A DNA stretch of 64,000 nt from Hyphobacterium marinum (GCF_036330325.1 NZ_JAZDRO010000001.1:682001-746000); one strand, 5' to 3'; shown: positions 26,401 through 34,452, counted from the first letter of the stretch. Notes: generated from the letters alone by a model not told the origin. Numbers and translations: made by a program.

Positions 26401-26840
26401 CGGTTCCGGGTGTGAACACGCTGACGCTGACGGCCGCTCCGGCGGCCACGGCGGACGTGATCACACTCGCCGCGACGACATCGGGCAATGGCGTCGCAAC
26501 GGCGCCGCTCAACGCGGCGACGGCCTTTTCGGTCGCGGCCCTGAATATCGGTGCAGCGGAAACGGTCACGGTCGAACCGGGCTTTGGCAGTGCCAATCTG
26601 CCGCTGACGCTCGATATCTGCGAGACCAATCCGGCAACGGGACAATGCCTCGCGGCGCGCGCGCCGTCGGTCAGTGTCAGCTTCGCGACCAACGAGACGC
26701 GGACCTTCTCGGTCTTCGTCCGGGGGACGGGAACGCCGGTGGCGCTGTCGCCGGTCGCCAACCGGGTCGTGGTCAGTTTCACCAACCTGTCAGGTGTCTC
26801 GGTTGGGGCAACGAGTGTGGCGGTCCAGACCGGGCCCTAG
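23475..26840 (+). CDS. Secreted subtilisin-family (S8) serine protease with BACON-like, tandem and shared C-terminal modules
   Basis: 1121 aa from ATG 23475 (AAAAGGGCGGG upstream). Signal peptide about 1-25, then a propeptide. S8 catalytic domain: Asp168 in VAILDTGVD, His233 in HGTHVAGIA, oxyanion Asn in IASGNNG, Ser421 in GTSMATPHVAGAL. Residues about 485-605 resemble a BACON/Ig-like domain (DYTLTNNGGAPLDWSVS). Two tandem repeats of about 120 aa follow (about 609-735 and 738-863), each with a SGEPSH or GGEPAH motif and a (W/Y)(W/Y)SWTAP motif. Residues about 868-1121 are the same module as in the metalloproteases (NARSVQVGQTATAF, TGTADTPVGIPAGG, DICETNPATGQC, VGATSVAVQTGP). It ends 9 nt from the convergent T2SS operon. 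Confidence 0.92.
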   Translation: MGFRFLVVLAAFVVLAQTASAAPVVLPADEQARLDAGERIRVIVWFAGPDIAESQPEGGRPEDRVEAINDVRDAAIYRALGIPADILAASPMLEPGPRIAREFRYSPAAAMVLSAEEIAALASDPAVRRIQIDEITAPSLDQSVPLIGATNMHNAGQTGQGVSVAILDTGVDLQHPMFAGRIAGSACFSSSSPGRANSFCPGGGPSNTTDPQAGDNCEERSVDAVNGGTGCFHGTHVAGIAVGGDFVDPSNASRTLRGVAPGAGLVAVQVFSQFSNSTDCGTDPVPCVRSFTSDQTAALEWLYDNRQSLNLAAINLSLGGGQHTGPCTGHAHVTVIGQLRSAGVSTAIASGNNGFRDSVNSPGCVPDAITVGSTTKADAVSSFSNSNGLVDVLAPGSSIRSALSSSNDSGVGGATTASGTSMATPHVAGALALLRAAHPNASVDAIESALEATGLPILLSSNNVQTPRIRVDLASAQLTANNGGVLGNLTVTPLRAFNSTGSPGDASSFETADYTLTNNGGAPLDWSVSSNATYLAFSEVQAGSDGPDAAFATAGGTLAAGASTTVRVSVNAAGLAGGYFQSRFAFTVTGTQGSVEIAASISVTSPPPGNDNFADAFALSAVSTTAAFNSTGATKESGEPSHAGNGGGASVWWSWTAPVSGTARIRTQGADFDTMIAVYSGNSLGSLSSIASNDDINYPSDTQSQVEIAVTAGTTYRIAVDGYGGAAGNAELSIRYINTPSNDAVASATVISGATGSVSGSNVNATKAGGEPAHGGDAGGASVWYSWTAPSAGQAVFDAAASSFTALVGVYTSPDGGTSLNSVVQANGAPAAFTAVQGTTYLIAVDGLAGATGQVRLGWTLGTAETHRLRAAVLPNARSVQVGQTATAFATLINPAGFATAGSNCRIEPPAGFNGGFSYRTTDPASNQPTGTADTPVGIPAGGSQSFVFSMTPGTPLNGVSLAPVFRCDNVLSASPVPGVNTLTLTAAPAATADVITLAATTSGNGVATAPLNAATAFSVAALNIGAAETVTVEPGFGSANLPLTLDICETNPATGQCLAARAPSVSVSFATNETRTFSVFVRGTGTPVALSPVANRVVVSFTNLSGVSVGATSVAVQTGP

Positions 26841-26849
26841 GCCGAAAGA

Positions 26850-27335
26850 TCAGTCTTCAGGCTCGCCAATTGGCAGGCTCCAGCGCTGTCCGTCACGGGT
26901 AACGACGATGCCATCCCTGTTGATGGTATCGACACGCCAGCCCTGGACTGTGTCGCCGGCATAGACGCGCCGCGTCTCGGTACCGTCACGCACGGTGGCG
27001 GCACCGCGCCCTTCGGGTCCGGTCACGACACCGACCACGATGAAATCGGGCGGGTTGTCGCTGCTTTGTATCGGCGTGACCGGACCATCCGGGATTGTGA
27101 CGACGGGTTCGGGCTCCGGGCGCCGGTCCGGGCGGAAAAGCGGTCGCTGGGCAATCGCGGCAAAGCTGGAAAAATCGGGCAGGAATGGCCCGGTTTCCTG
27201 AGCGATCTCGACCTCGGCAGTGCGCCGCACGGGCTGGGCGATGTCATTCCCGCCTGCTCGCCGCACCTGATCAAGAACGAAAACCACGGCCAGGACGCCC
27301 GCCACGCCAAGAAGGATGAGCGTGCGCCGGTTCAT
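26850..27335 (-). CDS. gspN: T2SS inner-membrane clamp protein, GspC/XpsN-like
   Basis: 161 aa. N-terminal membrane anchor (LILLGVAGVLAVVFVL), a proline-rich periplasmic linker, then an HR-type small beta domain (DFIVVGVVTGPEGRGAATV, DTVQGWRVDTINRDGIVV). In the T2SS this domain links the inner-membrane platform to the secretin. No PDZ domain follows, as in the short Xanthomonas XpsN. Its place last after gspL and gspM also matches the xps order. Overlaps gspM by 4 nt. It could equally be named gspC. Confidence 0.75.
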   Translation of the reverse strand: MNRRTLILLGVAGVLAVVFVLDQVRRAGGNDIAQPVRRTAEVEIAQETGPFLPDFSSFAAIAQRPLFRPDRRPEPEPVVTIPDGPVTPIQSSDNPPDFIVVGVVTGPEGRGAATVRDGTETRRVYAGDTVQGWRVDTINRDGIVVTRDGQRWSLPIGEPED

Positions 27336-27820
27336 GCTGCACCTCCCGGTGCGCGGCGCGCCTCGATGCGGACTTCCAGGCGCAGCTGGCTGTCGGTGTC
27401 ACCGGCGATCAGGCGGGCCCGCGTGACGATCAGGGCCGGCAGACGGGACTCCAGCGCGTGCAGAAAGCGGGCAAGGCCCTCGATATCCCCTTCGGCGGTG
27501 ACGTCGATGGTGATCTGCAGCGGGTTGTCGGGGTCTTCCTGGCCAAACCGCACACTGCCGGGCAAGCCGATCCCCGCATCACGGGCCGCTTCGCTGAGGC
27601 GGCCTTGCAGGTCGGCGGTCGCTTCGGCCCGGCTGGCACCGGCGATGAGATAGCGGGCGGGGTCAGCGGCGGGCGGCAGGTTCTCGCGGCTTTCGGCGGT
27701 GACGATGTCCTGTCCTGTCGCACGCCAGTCGAGCGTCACGGCGGTCAGCAGGACAATGCTACTGATGAAGAGGACCAGTCCGGCCAGAATGGAAAAGGCG
27801 CGGCGCGCGTCGGGGCTCAT
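27332..27820 (-). CDS. gspM: T2SS platform protein GspM
   Basis: 162 aa. One N-terminal membrane helix (AFSILAGLVLFISSIVLLTAV) followed by a periplasmic ferredoxin-like domain rich in Ala/Arg/Glu. Sequence conservation in this family is low, so the call rests on topology, size and position directly after gspL, plus the PARYLIAGASRAEATADLQGR region typical of GspM/PilO-type proteins. Overlaps both neighbours by 4 nt. Confidence 0.8.
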   Translation of the reverse strand: MSPDARRAFSILAGLVLFISSIVLLTAVTLDWRATGQDIVTAESRENLPPAADPARYLIAGASRAEATADLQGRLSEAARDAGIGLPGSVRFGQEDPDNPLQITIDVTAEGDIEGLARFLHALESRLPALIVTRARLIAGDTDSQLRLEVRIEARRAPGGAA

Positions 27821-28836
27821 GGCGCGCCTCCCTCGACAATGCGGTGACGGGCAACGATCTGGAAGCGTTCGCGCCCCGTGTCCTCGTCGCGGACGGTGGC
27901 GTCGCTGAAGGTCGCGCCGGCAAATTCCGGTGCGGCGTCCAGGGCGCGCAAGGCTGCGGCAGCATCCCAGGCAAGGCCGGTCACACGGACGCTGCCCGCC
28001 TCATAACTGAAGCTGGTGACATAGGCTCCGTCGGGCAGGCGGCGGCTGAGGTCGGCGAGCGCAATTGTGACCGAACCGGCAGTCGACTTGGCGCGAGCCT
28101 GAACGACGGCGGCCTGTAACGAAGCTTCCAGCGCGGCCGGTGTTTCCAGTGACGCCAGGCGCGGCTGCAATCGCAGGCGCGTGTCGGCGGCAAGCGCCGC
28201 CGCGGCGATGAGGCAGACCAGGACCAGGATTGTGCCGAGACGGAAGGCCGAGCGTCCGGTGCCAGGGGCGCGGTGTCCGGGCCGCAAGTCATAGGTCGGC
28301 GGCGCAGCCGGGTCGGTGCCTGCGAGATCAACGGCGTTCGGCTGCAGGCCGATCAGGGTCGCCCGGTCGAGCGCGGCTTCCAGCGCGCTGCGCCGGATAA
28401 TGGCCAATGTGACCTCGATGCGGGATTCCGTACCCGATGCCGTACGGGACTCGATGGCAAAGGCCGTGTTGTCGGCCGGAAGCGGCGACAGGCGCGGCAG
28501 GGCCAGTTGGGCCGCATCGCGCAAATGGGCGGAGGCGGCGGCCGGAAACTGGGTGGTCCGGCGAAATCCGAGCGCCTCGGCGAACCGGAGTACGAGCGGG
28601 CCGGAATTGGACAGTCCCGCAATCTGTTCACGTGCATCTTCGGCGGAGAGGCCTTCAGGCAGGCTGACGGTTTGTCCCGTGGAGTCCTCATACCGCATGC
28701 CGCCGGACTCGACGTGCAGAATGCGCCACCGCCGGGCAAAGACCCGCCCCGCGACCGGGATGCCAGCCGCGGCCTCGTCAATGTCCTCGCGCCAGGCGGA
28801 TAGCCCGTTGCGCGCGCGTGTCAGCAGCGAGGTCAT
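27817..28836 (-). CDS. gspL: T2SS platform protein GspL
   Basis: 339 aa. Residues 1 to about 200 form the cytoplasmic actin-like domain that binds GspE (RRWRILHVESGGMRY, NAVDLAGTDPAAP). One membrane helix lies at about 205-228 (GTILVLVCLIAAAALAA), then a periplasmic domain with SVTIALADLSRRLPDGAYVTSF, the conserved GspL C-terminal region that pairs with GspM. Shorter than the Vibrio/Klebsiella protein (about 400 aa), mainly in the actin-like part. Confidence 0.85.
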   Translation of the reverse strand: MTSLLTRARNGLSAWREDIDEAAAGIPVAGRVFARRWRILHVESGGMRYEDSTGQTVSLPEGLSAEDAREQIAGLSNSGPLVLRFAEALGFRRTTQFPAAASAHLRDAAQLALPRLSPLPADNTAFAIESRTASGTESRIEVTLAIIRRSALEAALDRATLIGLQPNAVDLAGTDPAAPPTYDLRPGHRAPGTGRSAFRLGTILVLVCLIAAAALAADTRLRLQPRLASLETPAALEASLQAAVVQARAKSTAGSVTIALADLSRRLPDGAYVTSFSYEAGSVRVTGLAWDAAAALRALDAAPEFAGATFSDATVRDEDTGRERFQIVARHRIVEGGAP

Positions 28837-29717
28837 GCGTCGGACTCCGGCTCCAGCAAGCGGACCGCTGCCCCCAGGGGCAGGGGCGTACGGCCAAGAA
28901 CATCCATCGCGGCATCCTCGCCGGGCAGCTGGACCGTGACGATCCGCGCCAGTCCCGCACCAGAGGAGGCCGTGACCTCGATGAATAGCGCATATCGCGC
29001 ACCCGATCCGGGGTCAAACGCACCTGTTTCCGCGATTTCGGGGGGCGGTGCGCCCGTCCGCCGGGCGGCCAGAATCCGGCTGGCATCGCCGCGCGGCAGA
29101 TCAAGAGCCTCAAGGAGGGTGGGCGGGGCATAGAGGGCGGCAACCTGTTCACCGCCATGGATGGTCAGATAGGGCGCTACCAGCCGGTAGATCTCGGCGT
29201 CGACTCCCAGAACGCGGCGGAATTCTTCGACCGCCACAAAAGGCCGGTTGCCGGGCGGGGGCAGGTTTTCCGCCCGGTAGGATGGCGCTTCGGCTCCGTT
29301 CTGCCCGCGATCATCATCCTCGTCGCGCCAATCGGGCACGGCACCGGCGACGGTCAGGGCCGCGCGCCGGTCCACACCGACGGCTTCAAGAAGGGCGGCC
29401 AGGGTTTCCGGATTGCCACGATTGAGGTCGAACCGGCCAGTTTCGGCCACGGGCCTGACGGTCACCGTGAGGCCATCAAGTTCAAACTCATAAGCCCGAC
29501 CATCGGGACTCCAGCGATCCGCCTCATCCTCACGCAGCAATCCGGCGGCGGCGCGCGCGGCTCCGGCTTCAATAGCGGCGCGATAGCGCACCTGATCGAG
29601 ATCAGCCCGGGCCCCGGCGGTCGAGGTCCGTGCCGAGAGGGCTGTCAGGCCTGCCGCGACCGACAGGACGCCCAGAACGGCAACGACAACGAGGAGGGCA
29701 TAGCCGCGCCGGTTCAT
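28833..29717 (-). CDS. gspK: T2SS minor pseudopilin GspK
   Basis: 294 aa. Prepilin signal MNRRG followed by YALLVVVAVLGVLSV: the residue at +5 is not Glu, which is the hallmark of GspK among pseudopilins. The large C-terminal domain carries the helix-hairpin-helix-like segment (RGDASRILAARRTG) and GRFDLNRGNPETLAALLEAVG, characteristic of the family. Caps the pseudopilus tip with GspI and GspJ. Overlaps gspJ and gspL by 4 nt. Confidence 0.9.
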   Translation of the reverse strand: MNRRGYALLVVVAVLGVLSVAAGLTALSARTSTAGARADLDQVRYRAAIEAGAARAAAGLLREDEADRWSPDGRAYEFELDGLTVTVRPVAETGRFDLNRGNPETLAALLEAVGVDRRAALTVAGAVPDWRDEDDDRGQNGAEAPSYRAENLPPPGNRPFVAVEEFRRVLGVDAEIYRLVAPYLTIHGGEQVAALYAPPTLLEALDLPRGDASRILAARRTGAPPPEIAETGAFDPGSGARYALFIEVTASSGAGLARIVTVQLPGEDAAMDVLGRTPLPLGAAVRLLEPESDA

Positions 29718-30400
29718 TGCGTCACCGAGCCGTTTGGTGGGGCCGCCGGGGCGCTTGTGTCCTCGTCCTCTTCCAGCGGTTCGGCAGCGCGCGGAAGGGC
29801 GACAACCAGCGGGGCTGCACCGCCCTCGGCGAATTCGAGCCGGACATGGCTGGGAAAGACATCCTCCCGGCTCCAGGCCGAGAGCCAGACCCCGTCACCG
29901 GACGCGTAGGAAAACCGGGGTTCGTCAGCGCTCTGAAACAGGGTCAGTGGTTCACTGCCCTCGGGTGTCTGGTTAAATTCAGCGAGGTCGTAGAGCGCTC
30001 GCCGATGCAGCAGCACGGTGAACACCGGGGCGTCGTCTTCGCCGCCCGCCTCGACGAAGATGTCATAGGCATAGAGGCCGGGTGTTGACGGGTAGGCCGG
30101 ATCGGTTGCGGCAAAGCGGACACCGCTCGCCGTGCCGGAAAACAGGATGGTCTCTTCATTCTCGGTCGTTACGCTGTCCGCGTCCGCGCCGGCTTCCTCT
30201 GTTAGTGGAACCAGTCGCTCCAGCCGGGTTCGCAGCGCGCCCAGCGCGGCATTGCGGCTGACGCGGTCGATCTGGGCGGTCTCGATGCGGGCCTGAAAGT
30301 CCAGCGAGCGGCGCACGCCTTCGGCGACCACGCCCATGGCGAGCGCGGTCAGCACGAGCGCGATCAGCAACTCGGCGAGGGTGAATCCGCGCCGGTTCAT
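29714..30400 (-). CDS. gspJ: T2SS minor pseudopilin GspJ
   Basis: 228 aa from ATG 30400, which overlaps the gspI stop; the frame runs upstream to 30526 but that part is not pilin-like. Type IV prepilin signal MNRRG-FTLAELLIALVLTALAMG with Glu at +5, then a beta-rich globular domain (VSRNAALGALRTRLERLV). The C-terminus is Glu/Asp/Pro-rich. Part of the pseudopilus tip complex. Confidence 0.88.
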   Translation of the reverse strand: MNRRGFTLAELLIALVLTALAMGVVAEGVRRSLDFQARIETAQIDRVSRNAALGALRTRLERLVPLTEEAGADADSVTTENEETILFSGTASGVRFAATDPAYPSTPGLYAYDIFVEAGGEDDAPVFTVLLHRRALYDLAEFNQTPEGSEPLTLFQSADEPRFSYASGDGVWLSAWSREDVFPSHVRLEFAEGGAAPLVVALPRAAEPLEEDEDTSAPAAPPNGSVTQ

Positions 30401-30729
30401 CGCGTTTCTCTGCCTTCGGCAGGAGTTTCGCTGATGACGCGGACGGTACGGCCGGACGGGGTGGTGATCTCGACGTCGATGGTCTCGGTGCCCGGAAAGA
30501 CGGATGCGGCACGCGTGATCGTCCACGCATAGCCGTTCTCTTCCCCGGTTTCCGCCGCCGCACCGGACACGATGAAGGCATCGGCCAGCGCGCTCGCATG
30601 GCTGATCTCTGCCGACAGGCGTTCGCCGCGCGCGGCCCCGGCATAGAGCTCGTAAATACCCGCGAAGCCGACCGCCGCGATGGTCAGGGCGATGATCGCC
30701 TCGATCAGGGTGAAGCCCCTACGTTTCAT
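30397..30729 (-). CDS. gspI: T2SS minor pseudopilin GspI
   Basis: 110 aa from ATG 30729, giving MKRRG-FTLIEAIIALTIAAVGFAG with Glu at +5. A GTG at 30744 would add five residues; the ATG is preferred because it puts the short basic leader at normal length. Small size and the AWTITRA region fit GspI. Overlaps gspH by 11 nt and gspJ by 4 nt. Confidence 0.87.
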   Translation of the reverse strand: MKRRGFTLIEAIIALTIAAVGFAGIYELYAGAARGERLSAEISHASALADAFIVSGAAAETGEENGYAWTITRAASVFPGTETIDVEITTPSGRTVRVISETPAEGRETR

Positions 30730-31195
30730 CGTCGGGCAGCTCACGGGCGGCGAGCCCGGTGATCCAGTCGATGCGCAAGTTGAGGGCCGCGTCTCCGGCC
30801 GTCAGGCGATAAGTGCCGCCGGTCGAGCCGCCTTCGGGAAAGAAACGCACCCCGGCGAGCGCGCCGTCGAGCTCAGACTCAGCGACGGTGGCTTCGATGG
30901 CGAGTGTGTCAGGCAAGTCGATGGTCTCGCCACCCGGTTCGATCCGGGCGATGCGGGCATCGACATCGACGACGAGGACGGTTTCCCGTCCCGCGAGCCT
31001 GGCCGAGGTTCGGGCGGTCCGGGCGGCATTGTCGAGCATAGCGACTGCGCTGCGCATCGTGCCGGCGTCGGAGGTGGAAAACAGGCGCGGGGCGACGACG
31101 GCCAGCGCCAGGCCGATGATGACGAGGACGACGATCAGCTCGGCGAGCGTGTATCCGGCGCGCGGGCTAACGGATGTCGCGGCTGATATCCGCAT
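30719..31195 (-). CDS. gspH: T2SS minor pseudopilin GspH
   Basis: 158 aa from ATG 31195 (an upstream start at 31285 would lie deep inside gspG). Leader MRISAATSVSPRAG, then YTLAELIVVLVIIGLALAVV with Glu at +5; Tyr replaces the usual Phe at +1. The C-terminal part has the GspH beta-sandwich pattern (GVRFFPEGGSTGGTYRL). It overlaps gspG by 29 nt, the longest overlap of the operon, indicating tight translational coupling. Confidence 0.87.
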   Translation of the reverse strand: MRISAATSVSPRAGYTLAELIVVLVIIGLALAVVAPRLFSTSDAGTMRSAVAMLDNAARTARTSARLAGRETVLVVDVDARIARIEPGGETIDLPDTLAIEATVAESELDGALAGVRFFPEGGSTGGTYRLTAGDAALNLRIDWITGLAARELPDDET

Positions 31196-31619
31196 CCTCG
31201 CCTTCCCCGCCCTCACGCTTGTCGCGTCCGAGCGTGCGGATGACGGCGTGTCCCGGCGATACGAGTTCGTAGATATAGGGCTCACCCCAGGGGTCGAGCG
31301 GGACGCCGTTCTCGGCGTTCAGATAGGGTCCGGACCAGCCCGTTGCGCCGGACGGGGCCTGTACCAGCGCGTCCAGTCCGATACCGGAATCGGGATAGCT
31401 GCCCACATCGAGCCGGTAGAAGCCGAGCGATGTGGCGAAGCTGGCCATCTGGGTCTCCGCGGTGCGCGAATTGGCCCGGCCCAGCTGGCTGAACAGCATC
31501 GGCCCGACAATCGCGGCCAGAAGGCCAAGAATGACCATGACGATGATCAGCTCGGTCAGCGTGTAACCGGCCTTGTGCGGCTCACTCCGGGGCAGGTTTC
31601 GCGTCGAGTTCTGGGTCAT
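31167..31619 (-). CDS. gspG: T2SS major pseudopilin GspG
   Basis: 150 aa. Leader of 18 residues ending KAG, then YTLTELIIVMVILGLLAAIV with Glu at +5. Family core: SFATSLGFYRLDVGSYPDSG, LVQAPSGATGWSGPYLN, VPLDPWGEPYIY, the last forming the calcium-site region of major pseudopilins. As in gspH, Tyr rather than Phe follows the cleavage site. An acidic tail (GGEGEDADI) ends the protein. Begins 3 nt after gspF. Confidence 0.93.
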   Translation of the reverse strand: MTQNSTRNLPRSEPHKAGYTLTELIIVMVILGLLAAIVGPMLFSQLGRANSRTAETQMASFATSLGFYRLDVGSYPDSGIGLDALVQAPSGATGWSGPYLNAENGVPLDPWGEPYIYELVSPGHAVIRTLGRDKREGGEGEDADISRDIR

Positions 31620-31622
31620 TCC

Positions 31623-32819
31623 TTACATCCCGATTTCGTTGACACTGACCAGTGCAGAGAGAATCGACAGGACCATGACGCCGATGACAAGGGCAGTCAG
31701 CACAATCACGGCCGGTTCGATGAGGCGGCTGACGGCCTTGGCCCCGTTCTCAAACCGCGTTTCGTAGAAGGTGGCGAGCCGTTCTGCCGCCGCGCCGAGA
31801 TCGCCGGTCTCCTCACCCACCGAGAGCAGTTCGGCGGCGAGGGCAGGCAGGACATCACTCGCCTCGATCCGGTCGGAAAACCCGCTGCCTGCGCGCACTT
31901 CGGCCAGCGCGTCAGAAAGGCGGCGCACCGCCCAGAGATTGCCTGCGGCACGTGCCGAGAGCTGCAGCGCCGGGGCTGCGGAAATGCCGTTGCGCAAGAG
32001 CAGGGCCAGCACCCGGCAAAAGCGCGCGGCGATGACGGTGCGCATGGCGTTGCCGACGGCTGGCAGGTTCAGCATCCAGCGGTCAACCCGCTCGCGCATG
32101 GCGGGCCGGGCGAGCGTTGCGCGCAGTCCGAGGACCGCCAGCAGAAGGGCAAGGAGCACGAAGGGCCCGTAGGTCACGACTGCGTCAGAGGCGGCGAACA
32201 CCATCGCAGCCGGGCCCGGCGTCTCGGCACCGATCTGGTCGAGCAGGCTTTCAAAGCGCGGGATCACGAAGACCATGATCACGACGATGGCGAGGAGCGA
32301 TCCTGTCAGCAGAAAGGCCGGATAATAGAGCGCGCCCTTGATGGACGCTTCCACCGCCTCGCGGCGTTCGCGGGCGTCAGCCAGATCGCTCAGTGCCTGA
32401 CCCAGAGCGCCGCCGGTCTCGCCGGCCTGGGCGATTTCGGGGAAGGGCGCGGGAAAGATTTCCGGCCGCGCGGCGAAAGCTTCCGAAAGCGCCTTGCCGC
32501 CGCGCACATCGTCAAGCAGACCCTCTGCGACGGATTTCAACCTCTTGTCGGCGGCATGCCGGGTCAGCGCCGCCAGTGCCGGTTCGACGCTGAGACCGGC
32601 CGCCGTCAGGATGGAGAGTTCACGCGCGACGCGCGTTGCCAGTTTGGCCGAGCCCCGAGGCGCGCGCGGCGCAGCGGCTTCGCGGGCCGGGCGGACGGCG
32701 ATGGGGGTGAGGCCGCGTGCGCTCGCCGAGGCAGCAGCGGCCTGACTGTCGGCGGCCTCGAGGCGCAGGATTTCCTCGCCGCCATCGGGCTTGATCGCGC
32801 GCACGGCAAAGACCGGCAT
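31623..32819 (-). CDS. gspF: T2SS inner-membrane platform protein GspF
   Basis: 398 aa from ATG 32819 (4 nt after the gspE stop; the open frame reaches 33143 but the GspF N-terminus MPVFAVRAIKPDGGEE starts here). Two T2SF repeats (about 60-190 and 265-385), each with a cytoplasmic helical bundle and membrane helices: LLTGSLLAIVVIMVFVIP, FVLLALLLAVLGL and a C-terminal AVIVLTALVIGVMVLSILSAL. Family motifs EIAQAGETGGALG and LLSVGEETGDLG are both present. Confidence 0.93.
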   Translation of the reverse strand: MPVFAVRAIKPDGGEEILRLEAADSQAAAASASARGLTPIAVRPAREAAAPRAPRGSAKLATRVARELSILTAAGLSVEPALAALTRHAADKRLKSVAEGLLDDVRGGKALSEAFAARPEIFPAPFPEIAQAGETGGALGQALSDLADARERREAVEASIKGALYYPAFLLTGSLLAIVVIMVFVIPRFESLLDQIGAETPGPAAMVFAASDAVVTYGPFVLLALLLAVLGLRATLARPAMRERVDRWMLNLPAVGNAMRTVIAARFCRVLALLLRNGISAAPALQLSARAAGNLWAVRRLSDALAEVRAGSGFSDRIEASDVLPALAAELLSVGEETGDLGAAAERLATFYETRFENGAKAVSRLIEPAVIVLTALVIGVMVLSILSALVSVNEIGM

Positions 32820-32823
32820 GGCC

Positions 32824-34449
32824 CTAGAGCCCTCCCAGGACGCGGATCGCTTCTTCGGCGCTGGTGATGCCGGCCTCGATCTTGGCGCGCGCGTCGTCGC
32901 GGATGGACGGCATGCGTTGCTTGCGCGCCAGTTTCTCGATCTCGCCGGAGGAGACGCCTTCACGCAAGGAGCTGCCAATCGGCCCGTCGGTTTCAACGAA
33001 CTCGAAGACACCCGTCCGGCCCTTGTAGCCGGTGCCGTCGCAGGATGCGCAGCCGACGGCCTCCCAGGCTTTGGTGAGGCCTTCAGGCGGGTCGCAGGGC
33101 TTGCGGCAATCGGGACAGAGAATGCGCAACAGGCGCTGGGCAATCATCAGGCGCAGGGTCGAGCGCAGGAGCGCCGGGTCGACCCCCATGTCAATCAGGC
33201 GCGGAGCGGCACCCGCCGCCGTGTTGGCGTGGACGGTGGCGAGCACGAGGTGACCCGTCAGGGCGGCATTGACCGCAATCTCGGCGGTTTCGCCGTCGCG
33301 CAACTCGCCGACCACGATCACATCCGGGTCATGGCGCAGGACCGAGCGCAGCACGTGGGCGAAGGTTAAGCCGATACCCGGATTGACGGCGATCTGGTTG
33401 ACCCCGTCGATCTGGTATTCGATCGGGTCCTCGATGGAGACCAGCTTGCGCCCGGGGGCATTGAGCCAGTCGAGCGCGCCGGCGAGCGTGGTGGTCTTGC
33501 CCGACCCGGTCGGCCCGGACACGAGGATCAGGCCGAAAGGCGCTTCAAGGTGGTGTTGCAGGGCGTCGCGATGGGTCGGTGACAGGCCGACATCGTCAAG
33601 CTTCACTTCCGCGTCGCGGTCTTCCAGGAGGCGGATGGTGACGCTTTCGCCGTGGGCGGTCGGCGCGGTTGCGATCCGCAGGTCAAGAGCCCGGCCGGTC
33701 ACGGCGATGCGGGCGCGTCCGTCCTGCGGGCGGCGGCGCTCGGCGATGTCGAGACCCGCCATGATCTTGATCCGGCTGGCGACGAGACGCGCGAGGTGTT
33801 GAGGCGGAGCCGGGCGTTCCTGCAGCACGCCGTCGATGCGGAAGCGCAGGCGCATATGGTCGCGGAAGGGCTCGACATGGACGTCCGAGGCGCGCCGCGC
33901 GAGTGCATCGGCAAGAATATCGCTGACCAGCCGCACGACCGGGGCCTCGCTGGCGAGATCCTTCAGACTGTCAGAATCGGTGTCGTCATCGGCATCCGCC
34001 GCTGCGTCGAGGCCGCGCTGGGTCTTGCCGTAAAGCCGGGTCTGGGCGGTTTCGATGTCCGTGAAACCGGCGATGACGAGCCGGACCGGTTTGCCCGAGG
34101 CCAGCCTGACACCGTCTGCCGGGGCCGGATCGGTCGGGTCGGCGACGGCGAGGACGACTTCGCTGTCCGTTTCCGCGATGGGCAGGGCGACCGTGTTGGT
34201 CAGAAAGTCCGGTGCGACACCGCCCGCCTCAACCGGTTCGGCAGGAAAATCGGTGACCGGGACGATATCGAAACCGGTTTGCGCAGCAAGCGCTTCGGCG
34301 ATGGCCTGATCCGACGCCGTGCCCAGACGCCGCAGCGCCCGCGCCAGCCGTTCTCCTGTCTGGGCGGCGAGCTTGCGCGCGCGTCCGGCATCAGCGGGCG
34401 AGAGCCCGGCGACGCGGTCCAGCCAGTCCGGAGCGGCGCGATCATCCAT
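32824..34449 (-). CDS. gspE: T2SS assembly ATPase GspE
   Basis: 541 aa. N-terminal GspE N1 domain, then a secretion ATPase. Walker A SGPTGSGKTTT (Lys318), Asp box SIEDPIEY, Walker B HDPDVIVVGELRD, His box TGHLVLATVHANTA. The four-cysteine zinc motif is present as CPDCRKPC followed by CASCDGTGYKGRTG. Powers pseudopilus assembly from the cytoplasm through GspL. Followed within 4 nt by gspF and preceded by the RgpF-like gene within 3 nt, so it sits inside one long operon. Confidence 0.95.
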   Translation of the reverse strand: MDDRAAPDWLDRVAGLSPADAGRARKLAAQTGERLARALRRLGTASDQAIAEALAAQTGFDIVPVTDFPAEPVEAGGVAPDFLTNTVALPIAETDSEVVLAVADPTDPAPADGVRLASGKPVRLVIAGFTDIETAQTRLYGKTQRGLDAAADADDDTDSDSLKDLASEAPVVRLVSDILADALARRASDVHVEPFRDHMRLRFRIDGVLQERPAPPQHLARLVASRIKIMAGLDIAERRRPQDGRARIAVTGRALDLRIATAPTAHGESVTIRLLEDRDAEVKLDDVGLSPTHRDALQHHLEAPFGLILVSGPTGSGKTTTLAGALDWLNAPGRKLVSIEDPIEYQIDGVNQIAVNPGIGLTFAHVLRSVLRHDPDVIVVGELRDGETAEIAVNAALTGHLVLATVHANTAAGAAPRLIDMGVDPALLRSTLRLMIAQRLLRILCPDCRKPCDPPEGLTKAWEAVGCASCDGTGYKGRTGVFEFVETDGPIGSSLREGVSSGEIEKLARKQRMPSIRDDARAKIEAGITSAEEAIRVLGGL

Positions 34450-34452
34450 GCG

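Noticed and set aside
23475..26840. Rhombosortase (GlyGly-CTERM), PEP-CTERM or RTX-type secretion signal on the proteases
   Set aside because: The C-termini end in GATSVAV-type beta strands without a hydrophobic helix plus Arg cluster, and no GGxGxDxxx repeats are present in any of the five.
30813..32867. 684-aa plus-strand open frame opposite gspH-gspF
   Set aside because: Runs antisense across several confirmed T2SS genes; composition is low-complexity and no start signal or domain is seen.
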